Shown here piece by piece: positions 1 to 8,335 of a stretch of 64,000 bases of DNA; the first letter of the stretch is position 1; every line of letters begins with the position of its first letter. The notes beneath the pieces were generated by a model. It had not been told where the DNA came from, did not search any database, and saw only the letters and a program-made list of their open reading frames with translations. The position numbers were made by a program, and so were the translations under genes. This stretch comes from Candidatus Gastranaerophilales bacterium (lineage in GTDB: Bacteria; Cyanobacteriota; Vampirovibrionia; Gastranaerophilales; Gastranaerophilaceae), in contig CALUWD010000003.1 of NCBI GenBank assembly GCA_944324385.1, positions 1-64,000 on the forward strand. Reading direction: 5' to 3'.

Positions 1-23
1 TTAAAACCACGAAAGGAGATAAA

Positions 24-749
24 ATGTCAAAATTAACAAAGAAAAAACAAAAAATAAAAGAAATGCTTGAAGGTTTTGCGCAGCCATCTTCAGCTAAAGA
101 TGCTATTGAAATGCTGCAAAAAATTTCTAGCGAAGTTGCAAAATTCGACGAAACAGTTGAATGCCACATGAGATTAGGTATCGATGTAAAACATGCTGAT
201 CAACAAATTCGCTCAACCACAGTATTACCTGCTGGTCTTGGTAAAGAAGTTCGCGTTTGCGTTATTGCAAAGGCTGATAAAGCTGCAGCTGCTAAAGATG
301 CTGGCGCAGATGTTGCAGGTGCTGAAGAAATTATCGAAAAAATCGCAGGCGGCTGGTTTGAATTTGATACATTAATTGCAACACCTGATATGATGGCACC
401 ATTAGGTAAATTAGGTCGTGTTTTAGGTCCAAAAGGCTTAATGCCAAACCCTAAAACAGGTACTGTTACACCTGATGTAGCTAAAGCTGTTAAAGATGCT
501 AAAGCTGGTAAAGTTGAATTCCGTGCTGATAAACAAGGTATGATTCACGTGCCTATCGGTAAGGTTAAATTTAGCTCAGAAGATTTAATGAAAAACTTTT
601 CAACTTTGACAGATGCAATCATTAAAGCAAAACCATCTGCAGCTAAAGGTACTTACATTAAGTCTATGTATTTAACAACAACAATGGGCCCTTCAATTAA
701 ACTTGAACCCAAAGACGTTGTTGCAGAAATAAAAGAACATGTTAACTAA
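24..749 (+). CDS. rplA: 50S ribosomal protein L1
   Basis: L1 binds 23S rRNA at the L1 stalk, helps release deacylated tRNA, and in many bacteria represses its own mRNA. The 241-residue length is normal, and the family signature [17 protein letters not shown] is present in the middle of the protein. The start ATG follows a strong Shine-Dalgarno (AAAGGAG) at the proper distance. The usual upstream partner rplK would lie outside the window. The usual downstream partners rplJ and rplL are absent: cell-surface glycan genes follow instead. A hairpin just after the stop (772-803) may end or attenuate the rplA transcript. The identification is secure. Confidence 0.98.
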   Translation: MSKLTKKKQKIKEMLEGFAQPSSAKDAIEMLQKISSEVAKFDETVECHMRLGIDVKHADQQIRSTTVLPAGLGKEVRVCVIAKADKAAAAKDAGADVAGAEEIIEKIAGGWFEFDTLIATPDMMAPLGKLGRVLGPKGLMPNPKTGTVTPDVAKAVKDAKAGKVEFRADKQGMIHVPIGKVKFSSEDLMKNFSTLTDAIIKAKPSAAKGTYIKSMYLTTTMGPSIKLEPKDVVAEIKEHVN

Positions 750-1254
750 TTTAGCAACAAAATTTAAAAACAGCACAGTGGGGAACTTTTTTCTCACTGT
801 GCTTTCAAACTTTTTTAACTGGGTGCATCAAAAATCATTTTTTGGAATTTTTAAAAATGTCGACAGAAAATTTATGAAATTCCTTTTTGTTGGTGCACTA
901 AATACAGCCTTTGGCTATAGTGTTTATGCGCTTTTTGTCACATTACATGCTTCTCATAATGTAGCGCTTACAATACAGTATATCTTAGGTGTTTTGTGGA
1001 ATTTTAAAACAACAGGTGTTATTGTGTTCAAAAACCACGATAATACAAGGATTGTCAGGTTTTTCCTGTCTTATGTTGTTACATATTCAATAAATCTTGT
1101 TTGTTTAAATCTTCTTGTAAATTTTGGTGTAGGTAAATATTTGTCACAAGCCATAATGGTTTTGCCAATGGCAGTTTTGTCTTTTATAATTTTTAAGACT
1201 TTTGTATTTAAAGCAAAAAATAAAGGGGTTAATAATGCTGATAATGCGTTATAA
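739..1254 (+). CDS. GtrA-like membrane protein (polyprenyl-linked sugar flippase family)
   Basis: GtrA-family proteins are small four-helix membrane proteins thought to flip polyprenyl-phosphate-linked sugars during surface glycan synthesis. The typical opening [20 protein letters not shown] is followed by three more hydrophobic segments and a basic tail. The 171-residue reading starts at an ATG that overlaps the end of rplA by 11 bases and has no clear ribosome site. An in-frame ATG at 874 would give a 126-residue protein, closer to the usual family size, and would place the hairpin at 772-803 outside the gene. The next gene, a fucosyltransferase, overlaps the 3' end by 20 bases, suggesting joint expression. 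The family is fairly sure; the start is not. Confidence 0.8.
   Translation: MLTNLATKFKNSTVGNFFLTVLSNFFNWVHQKSFFGIFKNVDRKFMKFLFVGALNTAFGYSVYALFVTLHASHNVALTIQYILGVLWNFKTTGVIVFKNHDNTRIVRFFLSYVVTYSINLVCLNLLVNFGVGKYLSQAIMVLPMAVLSFIIFKTFVFKAKNKGVNNADNAL
772..803 (+). terminator. Hairpin downstream of rplA (possible terminator or attenuator)
   Basis: AGCACAGTG (772-780) pairs perfectly with CACTGTGCT (795-803) around a 14-base loop. It is followed by TTCAAACTTTTTT, an interrupted T-rich stretch. The hairpin lies 22 bases after the rplA stop but inside the longest reading of the GtrA gene. It is either a leaky terminator or mRNA-stabilising end for rplA, or chance structure within a coding region. 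Confidence 0.45.
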
Positions 1255-2101
1255 TGGTGGTTTAGGCAACCAAATGTTTCAATATGCCGCTGTTGCCTCT
1301 CTGGCAAATAAGTTAAATACTGATTTTTACTTTGATTGTGATTTTTTTAATCAAAGATATTCAAGACCCTATCAAATGGATATTTTTCAAGAAGATAAAA
1401 GAGAAATAGATGGCTTTAAATATAAGGCACTGTGGGCTTTAAGAAGGTATGTAAAAGATAATTTTTTTGGGTTAAATGTTTATCGAGAAGATGATTTTAA
1501 CTGGGAAGAAAGATTTGACCAAATACATGATAATACTTATATTTATGGTTTTTTCCAAAGTCATAAATATATAAATGAAGAACTTATTAAAAAACTTTTT
1601 TCTTTTAGATATGAACCAAGCACATTTAATTTAGAGCTTATAAACAAAATACATAGCGAAGATTCAATATCTATGCATATAAGACGCGGTGATTATGTTC
1701 AAAAAAAACGCTATGCAAGCGTTTATAATCATCTTGATTTTAATTATTATTCAAAAGCACTTGAAATAATTGCTGATAAGGTTCAATCACCAAAAATATA
1801 TGTTTTTTCTGATGATATTGAGTGGGTAAAAGAAAATTTTAGTTTCAATAATTGCCCAAAATGCATTGAGAAAAAAGCTATTGTTGAATTTGTTTCGCAC
1901 AATCAGGGGGCAAGTTCTTGGGAGGATTTGCGTTTGATGTCAAAATGTAAGCATAATATTATCGCAAATTCCAGTTTTTCTTGGTGGGGTGCTTATTTAA
2001 ATTCAAATCCAAATAAAATGGTTGTAGCGCCTGAAAAATGGTTCCAAAAAATTCAAAACAACCCGCGCGACTTGTATCCTGACAGTTGGATTCTACTTTA
2101 A
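1235..2101 (+). CDS. Alpha-1,2-fucosyltransferase (GT11 family)
   Basis: GT11 enzymes transfer fucose from GDP-fucose to galactose in O-antigens and other surface glycans. The 288-residue protein opens with the family motif [14 protein letters not shown]. It has the GDP-fucose-binding motif HIRRGDYV near residues 148-155, then VFSDDIEWV around 190-198, and ends its catalytic region with NSSFSWWGAYL around 245-255. I chose the ATG at 1235 because TAAAGGGG precedes it at good spacing and the family starts there; longer readings run back into the GtrA gene. No signal peptide is seen, so it is probably cytoplasmic. Fucose addition is inferred from the family; no GDP-fucose synthesis gene is in view. 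Confidence 0.9.
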   Translation: MLIMRYNGGLGNQMFQYAAVASLANKLNTDFYFDCDFFNQRYSRPYQMDIFQEDKREIDGFKYKALWALRRYVKDNFFGLNVYREDDFNWEERFDQIHDNTYIYGFFQSHKYINEELIKKLFSFRYEPSTFNLELINKIHSEDSISMHIRRGDYVQKKRYASVYNHLDFNYYSKALEIIADKVQSPKIYVFSDDIEWVKENFSFNNCPKCIEKKAIVEFVSHNQGASSWEDLRLMSKCKHNIIANSSFSWWGAYLNSNPNKMVVAPEKWFQKIQNNPRDLYPDSWILL

Positions 2102-2721
2102 AATTTTACTGATTTTATGTAATTTGCCGTAATTTGCTGGTTGTATTTTTTGCAATCGCGCATAGAAAGCACCACTTTTGTTGTTTGTGGCTTATCTTTT
2201 TTGCTTACATTTAGGCTTTTATACGCTCCAATTGTGCCTTCAACCGTTTTAAAGGGTACATTTTTTACATCTGCCTTAAAACTTACAAAAGGAACACTTT
2301 TGCCTTTTGCAAAAATTGTGCCTCTCCCTGTTATTTCAAGGTTTTCAAGTGTTATAACAGAATCTTTTAAGTTATTTAATGCGTCATTTATTTTCTTATC
2401 TATTGCTTTTGTACTAAAGTCCTCAGGTGCAATTATATCTTTGTTTTTTAAATCTATTATTGTAATTTTTTGACCTGTTGGCATATATTCTGCGTTAAAT
2501 TTTCTATAGCCAAAAAGATTTATCGAGCGAGTTAGCCTGTAATCACTAGATACAAGCGAAAAATCACCAAAATCTTTTGATTGTTCTAAAAGTTCCTCTC
2601 TTGGTGGGCTTGTGAATTCATTGTATTTTGTCATTACAAAGTCGCAACCGCCAAAAAAGAAAAAGGCCACTAAAAGTGCTATAAATATTATCTTTTTAAC
2701 TATACTTTTTAAACATCCCAT
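2098..2721 (-). CDS. Putative lipoprotein of unknown function
   Basis: I do not recognise this 207-residue protein. It begins with a basic stretch and a strongly hydrophobic segment (residues 10-24) ending in FFFFGGC, which resembles a lipobox with a candidate acylated Cys, so it is probably a membrane-attached lipoprotein. The rest is a soluble domain of mixed strands and charged residues with no motif I can name. It converges with the fucosyltransferase gene (4-base overlap of 3' ends) and diverges from mutS across a 53-base gap that must hold both promoters. Confidence 0.75.
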   Translation of the reverse strand: MGCLKSIVKKIIFIALLVAFFFFGGCDFVMTKYNEFTSPPREELLEQSKDFGDFSLVSSDYRLTRSINLFGYRKFNAEYMPTGQKITIIDLKNKDIIAPEDFSTKAIDKKINDALNNLKDSVITLENLEITGRGTIFAKGKSVPFVSFKADVKNVPFKTVEGTIGAYKSLNVSKKDKPQTTKVVLSMRDCKKYNQQITANYIKSVKF

Positions 2722-2774
2722 TTTAATACTTTCAAATATTTTAATTTTGACAATTTTATTTTATCATATAAAAA

Positions 2775-5117
2775 ATGAGTGATGAAATTTTATCAAATTT
2801 AAAAGACGCAGATTTTTCAAAAGCTACAAAAAGTATGCAAATGTATCTTGAGCTTAAAAAAGAGTATCAAGATAAAATTTTAATGTATAGAATTGGCGAT
2901 TTTTATGAAACTTTTTTTGAGGATGCAATTAATTTTTCAAAAGTCTGCAATATTACTTTGACATCTAAAAAATACGGCGAAATGGGGCGTGTTGCCCTTG
3001 CGGGAATTCCATCAAAAACCTTATCTATATACATAAAACACCTTTTGGAAAATAATTTTAAAGTTGCTCTTGCAGAGCAATTTCAAGATAGTGATGGAAA
3101 TTTTTACAGAAAAGTTGTAAGGGTTTACTCCCCTGCAACAGTTTATGAAACTGAACTTTTAGAGTCAGATAAAAATAGTTATTTAGCTGCAATTTATAAA
3201 AATAAAAATTCTTATGGGTTTTCTTACTGCGATGTGTCAGAGGGTTCATTTTGTGTTACTTACGGCACAAAAGAAGAAATTAACCGCGAAATAGTTAAAA
3301 TTTCCCCAAAAGAAATACTTGTTAATTTGGAAGAAATGATTTTTGAATTTAGAGATTCAATTGATGATTTAAAATCCGTATTTATTTGCCCAAATTACTT
3401 TAACAAAGATAAAATTTCACTGCCTGAGGGTGAATTTCAAGATGGGTATCTTTGTGCTAATGCGATTTTAAATTATCTTTTTGAAAATCAAAAAGAATTT
3501 GCGCCGAAAATGGATGAAATTAGAAAGTATAGTGTTTCAAATTTTTTATCTATGGATTTTATAACGCGCAAGGGGCTTGAGCTAACAAGAACACAGGCTG
3601 ATTTTAAAAAGCGCGGTACTCTTTTTTGGTTTTTAGACTCTACTAAAACCCCAATGGGCAGAAGACTTTTGAGGGAGTGGATGAGCTCGCCTTTAAATAA
3701 TATTGAAAATATTTCAAAAAGAAAAAATATTTTAAAGGAATTTTGTTCAAAGCCACCTTTGCGCAAAATGACAGATGAATTTTTAAATGATTTTTGTGAT
3801 CTTTTAAGGTATGGTGCGAAGATTTCAAACAAAACAATAACTTATAAAGAGCTAATCGAGATTTCCTGTGTGCTTTCAAAGGCGCTAAAAATAAATGATA
3901 TTTTAGCTGAGCTAAAGCAGGATGATTTAGAGATAAACAGGGAATGTGTTGAAATTTTAAATGATTTTTCATCTATTATTACTCGCACTTTTGATGATGA
4001 AGAAACTTGTAAGAATTTTGAATATTTACCCGTAAAAGAAGGTGTAAATCCTCGTCTTGATTTGCTAAGGGACGAACTTGAAGCTTTAAACAAAGAACTT
4101 TTGGTTTTATTGGAAAACCAAAAAAGTAATATTCACAAGGACGCAAAAATAAAATATATGCCAAATATTGGCTATTGCTATGAAGTACCTATAAGTGCTT
4201 ATGAAAAATTAAACTCTGAGCATGTTGTAAAGCAAAGGCTTTCCTCTTTTGTAAGGTATGCAGATAAAAAACTTATAGGGCTTGAGGAGAAAATTTGCTC
4301 TCAAAAATATACAATAAGTACAATCGAAAAAGATATTTTTGAAAAATTAAGAATTTACTGTATGGAATTAACCGAGAAAATAAGAGTATTTGCAAGGGTT
4401 AGTGCTTATTTAGATGTTATTAATTCTCTTTCAAATTGTATTTTAGAAAATGATTTTTGCGAAGTTGATTTTAGTGAAAATTTAAACTATGAGCTAAAAG
4501 ATTCAATGCACCCTTGCGTTTACAAGCTAAAAGGTGATTTTGTAAAAAATGATGTTGCGCTTAGCAAGGAAAAATTTTCCTGCATTTTAACAGGCGCAAA
4601 TATGTCAGGTAAATCAACTTATTTAAAGCAAAATGCACTTTGCGTAATACTTTCGCAAATGTGCGGTTTTACTTGTGCAAAATCTGCAACTATGCCACTT
4701 TTTGACAAAGTTTTCTTTCATTCAATGATTTGCGACAATTTAAAAGAGGGCGAGTCCACATTTTTTGCTGAGATGAAAAATATCGCATACATTTTAAATA
4801 ATTCTACGCAAAAAAGTCTTATACTTTTTGATGAGCCTGCAAAAGGAACAATAAAGGATGATTCAGAGGCTTTATTGCTTGCAATTTTAGAATTTATAGA
4901 AAGAAAAATTTTAGCTAAAACAATAACTGCAACTCATTTTGTTAGTGTTGCAAGGAAAAAGCAAAATTGCCTGTCAAATGAAATTCTTGTAATAGATGAA
5001 AAAACAAGGAAAATTAAAAAAGGTGTGTGTGTTTCATCTAATGCCTACGATGTTGCACTTGAGGCAGGTATAGACAAAAGTATAATAGATGCTGCAAAGG
5101 CTTACTCTTTAGGTTAA
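2775..5117 (+). CDS. mutS: DNA mismatch repair protein MutS
   Basis: MutS recognises base mismatches and starts methyl-independent or MutL-coupled repair. The N-terminal mismatch-binding domain is present, with the Phe-x-Glu wedge in GDFYETF (F43, E45) and the neighbouring block GRVALAGIPSKTLSIYIKHL. A core/lever region follows, then an ABC-type ATPase with Walker A GANMSGKST near residue 610 and the His of ATHF near 725. The Walker B region reads LILFDEPAKGT where MutS1 proteins normally have DEIGRGTST, an unusual divergence. At 780 residues it is somewhat shorter than typical MutS1. The start has no Shine-Dalgarno. No mutL is in the window. Confidence 0.88.
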   Translation: MSDEILSNLKDADFSKATKSMQMYLELKKEYQDKILMYRIGDFYETFFEDAINFSKVCNITLTSKKYGEMGRVALAGIPSKTLSIYIKHLLENNFKVALAEQFQDSDGNFYRKVVRVYSPATVYETELLESDKNSYLAAIYKNKNSYGFSYCDVSEGSFCVTYGTKEEINREIVKISPKEILVNLEEMIFEFRDSIDDLKSVFICPNYFNKDKISLPEGEFQDGYLCANAILNYLFENQKEFAPKMDEIRKYSVSNFLSMDFITRKGLELTRTQADFKKRGTLFWFLDSTKTPMGRRLLREWMSSPLNNIENISKRKNILKEFCSKPPLRKMTDEFLNDFCDLLRYGAKISNKTITYKELIEISCVLSKALKINDILAELKQDDLEINRECVEILNDFSSIITRTFDDEETCKNFEYLPVKEGVNPRLDLLRDELEALNKELLVLLENQKSNIHKDAKIKYMPNIGYCYEVPISAYEKLNSEHVVKQRLSSFVRYADKKLIGLEEKICSQKYTISTIEKDIFEKLRIYCMELTEKIRVFARVSAYLDVINSLSNCILENDFCEVDFSENLNYELKDSMHPCVYKLKGDFVKNDVALSKEKFSCILTGANMSGKSTYLKQNALCVILSQMCGFTCAKSATMPLFDKVFFHSMICDNLKEGESTFFAEMKNIAYILNNSTQKSLILFDEPAKGTIKDDSEALLLAILEFIERKILAKTITATHFVSVARKKQNCLSNEILVIDEKTRKIKKGVCVSSNAYDVALEAGIDKSIIDAAKAYSLG

Positions 5118-5175
5118 ATTTAAAATACTTTTTTTGACGGATAATAAAAAAACAAAATACTGCCATAATGTTTTT

Positions 5176-5295
5176 ATGAATCAAAGGAATTTTATAGCAT
5201 ATATTTGGAATAATTTACACCCTGTTACTCACTTTTGGATTGTAATAAGCACAATAGGTTTTATGTGTCTTTGCGCGCTTTTTAATGTTGGTTAG
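5176..5295 (+). CDS. Small single-pass membrane protein (39 residues), hypothetical
   Basis: A short open frame fills the gap between mutS and the convergent porin gene. It encodes 39 residues: a polar start (MNQRNFIAYIWNNLHPVTH) followed by a hydrophobic helix (FWIVISTIGFMCLCALF). It ends at a TAG that overlaps the porin stop by 4 bases. A TTGACG box lies 37 bases before the start, with only a poor -10. No clear ribosome site is seen. It has the look of a genuine small membrane peptide, but a 120-base frame alone is weak evidence. Confidence 0.45.
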   Translation: MNQRNFIAYIWNNLHPVTHFWIVISTIGFMCLCALFNVG

Positions 5296-6467
5296 ATAAA
5301 AAACTGAGTAAGGAAGTAAATTCCGTTTTTGTTTGTATTTGTTTTTTCGTTATTTGAAAAGACATAATTGAGCGCGAATTTTAGTCTTTGTTTGAAGACA
5401 AAATAGTTTATGCCAACACTATATTCATGGTTGATATCGTTTGATTGTTCAAGGTTTGTGTCAAAATAGTCGTAACGTGCTAAAAGCTGTAGTTTTGGGG
5501 TGAAATTCCAGCTAACTGTTGTAAAAAAGCCCTGACGTTTTCTTGGGTCAAAATAGTCGCCATTTGAGCCATTTGCGTATGCGTATTCAAAATTCATAAG
5601 AAATTTTTTATACTCATATGTCATAGCAGCAGAATACACTCCGTAATTATCGCCCCTGTGCCCAACATCGGCCCCTGCGTAAAATTTTAGGTTTCTAAAA
5701 TAACTGCCCTCTTGATTGTAAAACGGTCTAACACCAACTCTGCCTATGAATTCTGCACCATCTTTAAAGCCTTGCGTAAAGCGCGTACTTGTGTATCCGC
5801 CCAAATTATATTCAAAAGCCCCTTTGTTACCAATAAATGAAATGCCTGTTGAAATAGCGTCACCAAATTCCCTTGAAATTTGCGCCCTGTTTGCAAAAGG
5901 CAGTGAAAAAGAGCTCATTGAGCCCTCCAGCCCAATGGGAGAGCGCGAAACACCTAGGCGCATTTTGTGATTTTTGTTAAAGTTTCTTTCGATGTATAAA
6001 TTTGAAAACTTGCCAAAAAATTCATTGTCTAAGTCATCTACATTTCTTGTAAAAGCGTATTCTGTAAAAAATCTGTATTTGTTATCTAAAAATTTAGACT
6101 CCACAACTGCGTTTATGTCAAAAGGGTAGGTTGTATTTAGATTTCCTCTTTTTTCTTCAAAGCTTGCAATACCTTGAAAACGTAGCTCTCCTGAGATTTC
6201 ATTAATGTATTTGTTGTCGAATCTTACCATTTTTTTCTGGGCAAAAGTTTTTTCGCCAAAAAGTTTAAAATCCCAATCACCATCATCATCAAAGTCGACA
6301 TTTGTTGTAGTGTCACCGTCAATTGTTTCATCAAGTGTGATTATTTTATCTTGCAACACCTCGCCTTTTTTGACATTAGGAATAAACCCGTCATTTTCAG
6401 TTATTGCTAACGTTTGCAAAATGGGGAGTGCAAAAAAACAACACAATGTCATTATGATTTTTTTCAT
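5292..6467 (-). CDS. Outer-membrane porin, phosphate-selective porin O/P-like
   Basis: The 391-residue protein has a signal peptide (MKKIIMTLCCFFALPILQTLA) and, after an acidic linker, a long run of alternating aromatic amphipathic strands typical of a 16-stranded beta-barrel. It ends in a hydrophobic strand (YFLTQFFI) as outer-membrane proteins do. Blocks such as MRLGVSRSPIGLEG and ARYDYFDTN resemble the OprO/OprP (porin O and P) family, which carries phosphate or polyphosphate, but substrate cannot be read here. The gene is solitary and faces away from the rimP leader. It implies a true outer membrane, in agreement with lpxK. Confidence 0.82.
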   Translation of the reverse strand: MKKIIMTLCCFFALPILQTLAITENDGFIPNVKKGEVLQDKIITLDETIDGDTTTNVDFDDDGDWDFKLFGEKTFAQKKMVRFDNKYINEISGELRFQGIASFEEKRGNLNTTYPFDINAVVESKFLDNKYRFFTEYAFTRNVDDLDNEFFGKFSNLYIERNFNKNHKMRLGVSRSPIGLEGSMSSFSLPFANRAQISREFGDAISTGISFIGNKGAFEYNLGGYTSTRFTQGFKDGAEFIGRVGVRPFYNQEGSYFRNLKFYAGADVGHRGDNYGVYSAAMTYEYKKFLMNFEYAYANGSNGDYFDPRKRQGFFTTVSWNFTPKLQLLARYDYFDTNLEQSNDINHEYSVGINYFVFKQRLKFALNYVFSNNEKTNTNKNGIYFLTQFFI

Positions 6468-6540
6468 ACTTTTAAAAAAGGCTTAGATATATATATTAAC
6501 ATAAAACTTAAAAAAATGTTTGTTTTTGTCACTTTTATGT

Positions 6541-6546
6541 TATACT
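6541..6546 (+). promoter_or_regulatory. Candidate -10 box for the rimP-nusA transcript
   Basis: TATACT lies just upstream of the structured leader, so a transcript would begin at about 6552-6553, exactly where the first hairpin starts. No good -35 box is visible at standard spacing, so this is a weak prediction supported mainly by its position. Confidence 0.35.
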
Positions 6547-6552
6547 TTATTT

Positions 6553-6627
6553 AGTATCTCAGGAGAGATACTCGGATTATTTTAAGAGAAAATTCCGGAG
6601 CGGCTTTTTAAAACCGTTCTTTTTTTT
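6553..6627 (+). promoter_or_regulatory. Structured leader with terminator/antiterminator choice before rimP-nusA
   Basis: Three elements are visible. Hairpin 1 is a perfect 8-bp stem, AGTATCTC (6553-6560) with GAGATACT (6565-6572), closed by an AGGA tetraloop. A second pairing joins CTCGGA (6571-6576) to TCCGGAG (6594-6600) with one bulge. A third, GGAGCGG (6597-6603) with CCGTTCT (6614-6620), is followed by seven further T residues and looks like an intrinsic terminator. The second and third pairings share bases 6597-6600, so they exclude one another, as in an attenuator. The ligand or factor is unknown. The GGA-containing loop resembles a CsrA-type site, but no csrA is in view. Confidence 0.6.
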
Positions 6628-6645
6628 CAAAAAAATAGGGTAAAA

Positions 6646-7164
6646 ATGCGCGAACACTTTAATAAAAAAGAAATACTAGAAAAACTTGTGCCTGTTGTAG
6701 AAAATACTGCAATGCGCTACAATATAATACCTCTTGAGGTTTCACTTGAAAAGGAAAATGCACATTGGTTCTTAAGGATATTTATCTATAGCCCTGATCA
6801 TCCTGTTTCTCATCAAGATTGTGAAAATATTACGCGCGGTTTGGGTGATTTTTTAGATGAATTAATTCCTTTTAAATATTACCTTGAAGTGTCCTCCCCA
6901 GGGCTTAATCGCAAAATGAAAAGCACTAGAGAGTATTTAATATTTAAGGGCAAAGATATAATTGTGAAGGTTAAAAATCCGCTAGAGGGTGTGGATACAA
7001 AGACTATAAAAGCAGTTTTAATTGATTATAGAGAAGGTCAAGGGCTTGAAATTCAAACAAAAGAAGAAGGTAAAAACTTTTTAGTGCCTTTGGACAATAT
7101 TTTTAGCGTAAGACTTGATGAAGATATAAAAATAAAACAAAATAAAGGAGAAGATAATGATTAA
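6646..7164 (+). CDS. rimP: Ribosome maturation factor RimP
   Basis: RimP assists assembly of the 30S subunit. The 172-residue protein has the N-terminal alpha/beta domain with the signature YYLEVSSPGLNR near residues 81-92 and a C-terminal SH3-like barrel, ending in a charged tail. The start follows GGG four bases upstream (TAGGGTAAAAATG), a modest ribosome site. It overlaps nusA by 8 bases, the classical rimP-nusA order. A switch-like leader with an intrinsic terminator stands directly upstream. Confidence 0.95.
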   Translation: MREHFNKKEILEKLVPVVENTAMRYNIIPLEVSLEKENAHWFLRIFIYSPDHPVSHQDCENITRGLGDFLDELIPFKYYLEVSSPGLNRKMKSTREYLIFKGKDIIVKVKNPLEGVDTKTIKAVLIDYREGQGLEIQTKEEGKNFLVPLDNIFSVRLDEDIKIKQNKGEDND

Positions 7165-8335
7165 AATTGGTACAGCGCTTTTTGAAGCTGCAGAACAATT
7201 GGAGCGCGAAAAAGGTATTTCTAAAGATGTGCTTGTAAGCTCTCTTTGCGATGCTTTAGTTGCTGCTTATAAAAAACACATTAGAGATAAAGACGCTGAA
7301 AATGTTGAAGCAATTTTAGATGAAACAACAGGTGAAATTGGTGTTTTCAGAACAAAAGTTGTAGTTAGTGAAGTTGAAGACGAGGATACTCAAATTTCAC
7401 TTGAAGATGCCAAAGAAATCGATGAAGAAGTTGAACTTGACGACGAAGTTAAAATTGAAGTAACGCCTGAAAACTTTGGTAGAATTGCTGCACAAAGTGC
7501 AAAACAAGTTATTACTCAAAGAATAAGAGAAGCTGAAAGAAAGCTTGTTTTAGATGAGTTTATGTCTAAAAAAGGAACTCTTATTACAGGTATAATTCAG
7601 CGTAGAGATGACAGAAACGTAATAGTAAATATTGGTAAAACTGACGCTGTTATGCCTTCTCGTGAGCAAATCCCTGGGGAATACTATAAACCTGGTAACA
7701 GAATAAGAGTTTTTGTTTTAGATGTAAAAGAAACATCTCGCTTGCCTCAGGTAATTGTTTCTCAGGCGCACTCTGAAATTGTAAGAGAACTTTTTGAACT
7801 TGAAGTTCCTGAAATTGAGGATGGTATTGTAGAAATTAAATCAATCGCTCGTGAGGCAGGGTTTAGAACAAAGCTTGCAGTATGGTCAAATGACCCTTCA
7901 GTTGATTCTGTTGGCGCGTGCATTGGGCCAAGAGGTTCAAGAATTCAAACAATTGTGGGCGAATTAAAAAATGAAAAAATTGACATTGTAAGATACTCGC
8001 AAGATCCTGTAGAATACATTGTAAACGCTCTTTCACCTGCTCGTATAATATCTGTTGATATTTTAGCGGATGATGAAAACGCAAAAGAGGCTTTTGTTAT
8101 TGTTCCTGACGATCAATTGTCGCTTGCAATTGGTAGAGAAGGTCAAAACGTAAGACTTGCCCACCGTTTGACAGGCTGGAAGATTGACATTAAATCAGAA
8201 TCGCAAGCACGTGCTATGGAAGATGAACGCGAAAGGCAAATGCTTGAAGAAATGAAAGAACAAGAGCAAGCTCAAGAAGTTCAAGAACCTGTTGTTGAAA
8301 ATAGCGAGCAAGAAGTACAAGAGGAAAATGCTTAG
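7157..8335 (+). CDS. nusA: Transcription elongation/termination factor NusA
   Basis: NusA binds RNA polymerase and the nascent RNA and modulates pausing, termination and antitermination. The 392-residue protein shows an N-terminal polymerase-binding domain, an S1 domain (RRDDRNVIVNIGKTDAVMP) and two KH domains with GACIGPRGSRIQ and LAIGREGQNVRLA. It ends in an acidic, Gln/Glu-rich tail without the C-terminal repeats found in proteobacterial NusA. A Shine-Dalgarno (AAAGGAGAAG) lies inside the end of rimP. The next gene is a formyltransferase, not infB as in many genomes. Confidence 0.96.
   Translation: MIKIGTALFEAAEQLEREKGISKDVLVSSLCDALVAAYKKHIRDKDAENVEAILDETTGEIGVFRTKVVVSEVEDEDTQISLEDAKEIDEEVELDDEVKIEVTPENFGRIAAQSAKQVITQRIREAERKLVLDEFMSKKGTLITGIIQRRDDRNVIVNIGKTDAVMPSREQIPGEYYKPGNRIRVFVLDVKETSRLPQVIVSQAHSEIVRELFELEVPEIEDGIVEIKSIAREAGFRTKLAVWSNDPSVDSVGACIGPRGSRIQTIVGELKNEKIDIVRYSQDPVEYIVNALSPARIISVDILADDENAKEAFVIVPDDQLSLAIGREGQNVRLAHRLTGWKIDIKSESQARAMEDERERQMLEEMKEQEQAQEVQEPVVENSEQEVQEENA

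Noticed and set aside
1202-2101. Fucosyltransferase starting at TTG 1202
   Set aside because: The ATG at 1235 has a good ribosome site and matches the family start; the upstream part overlaps the GtrA gene.
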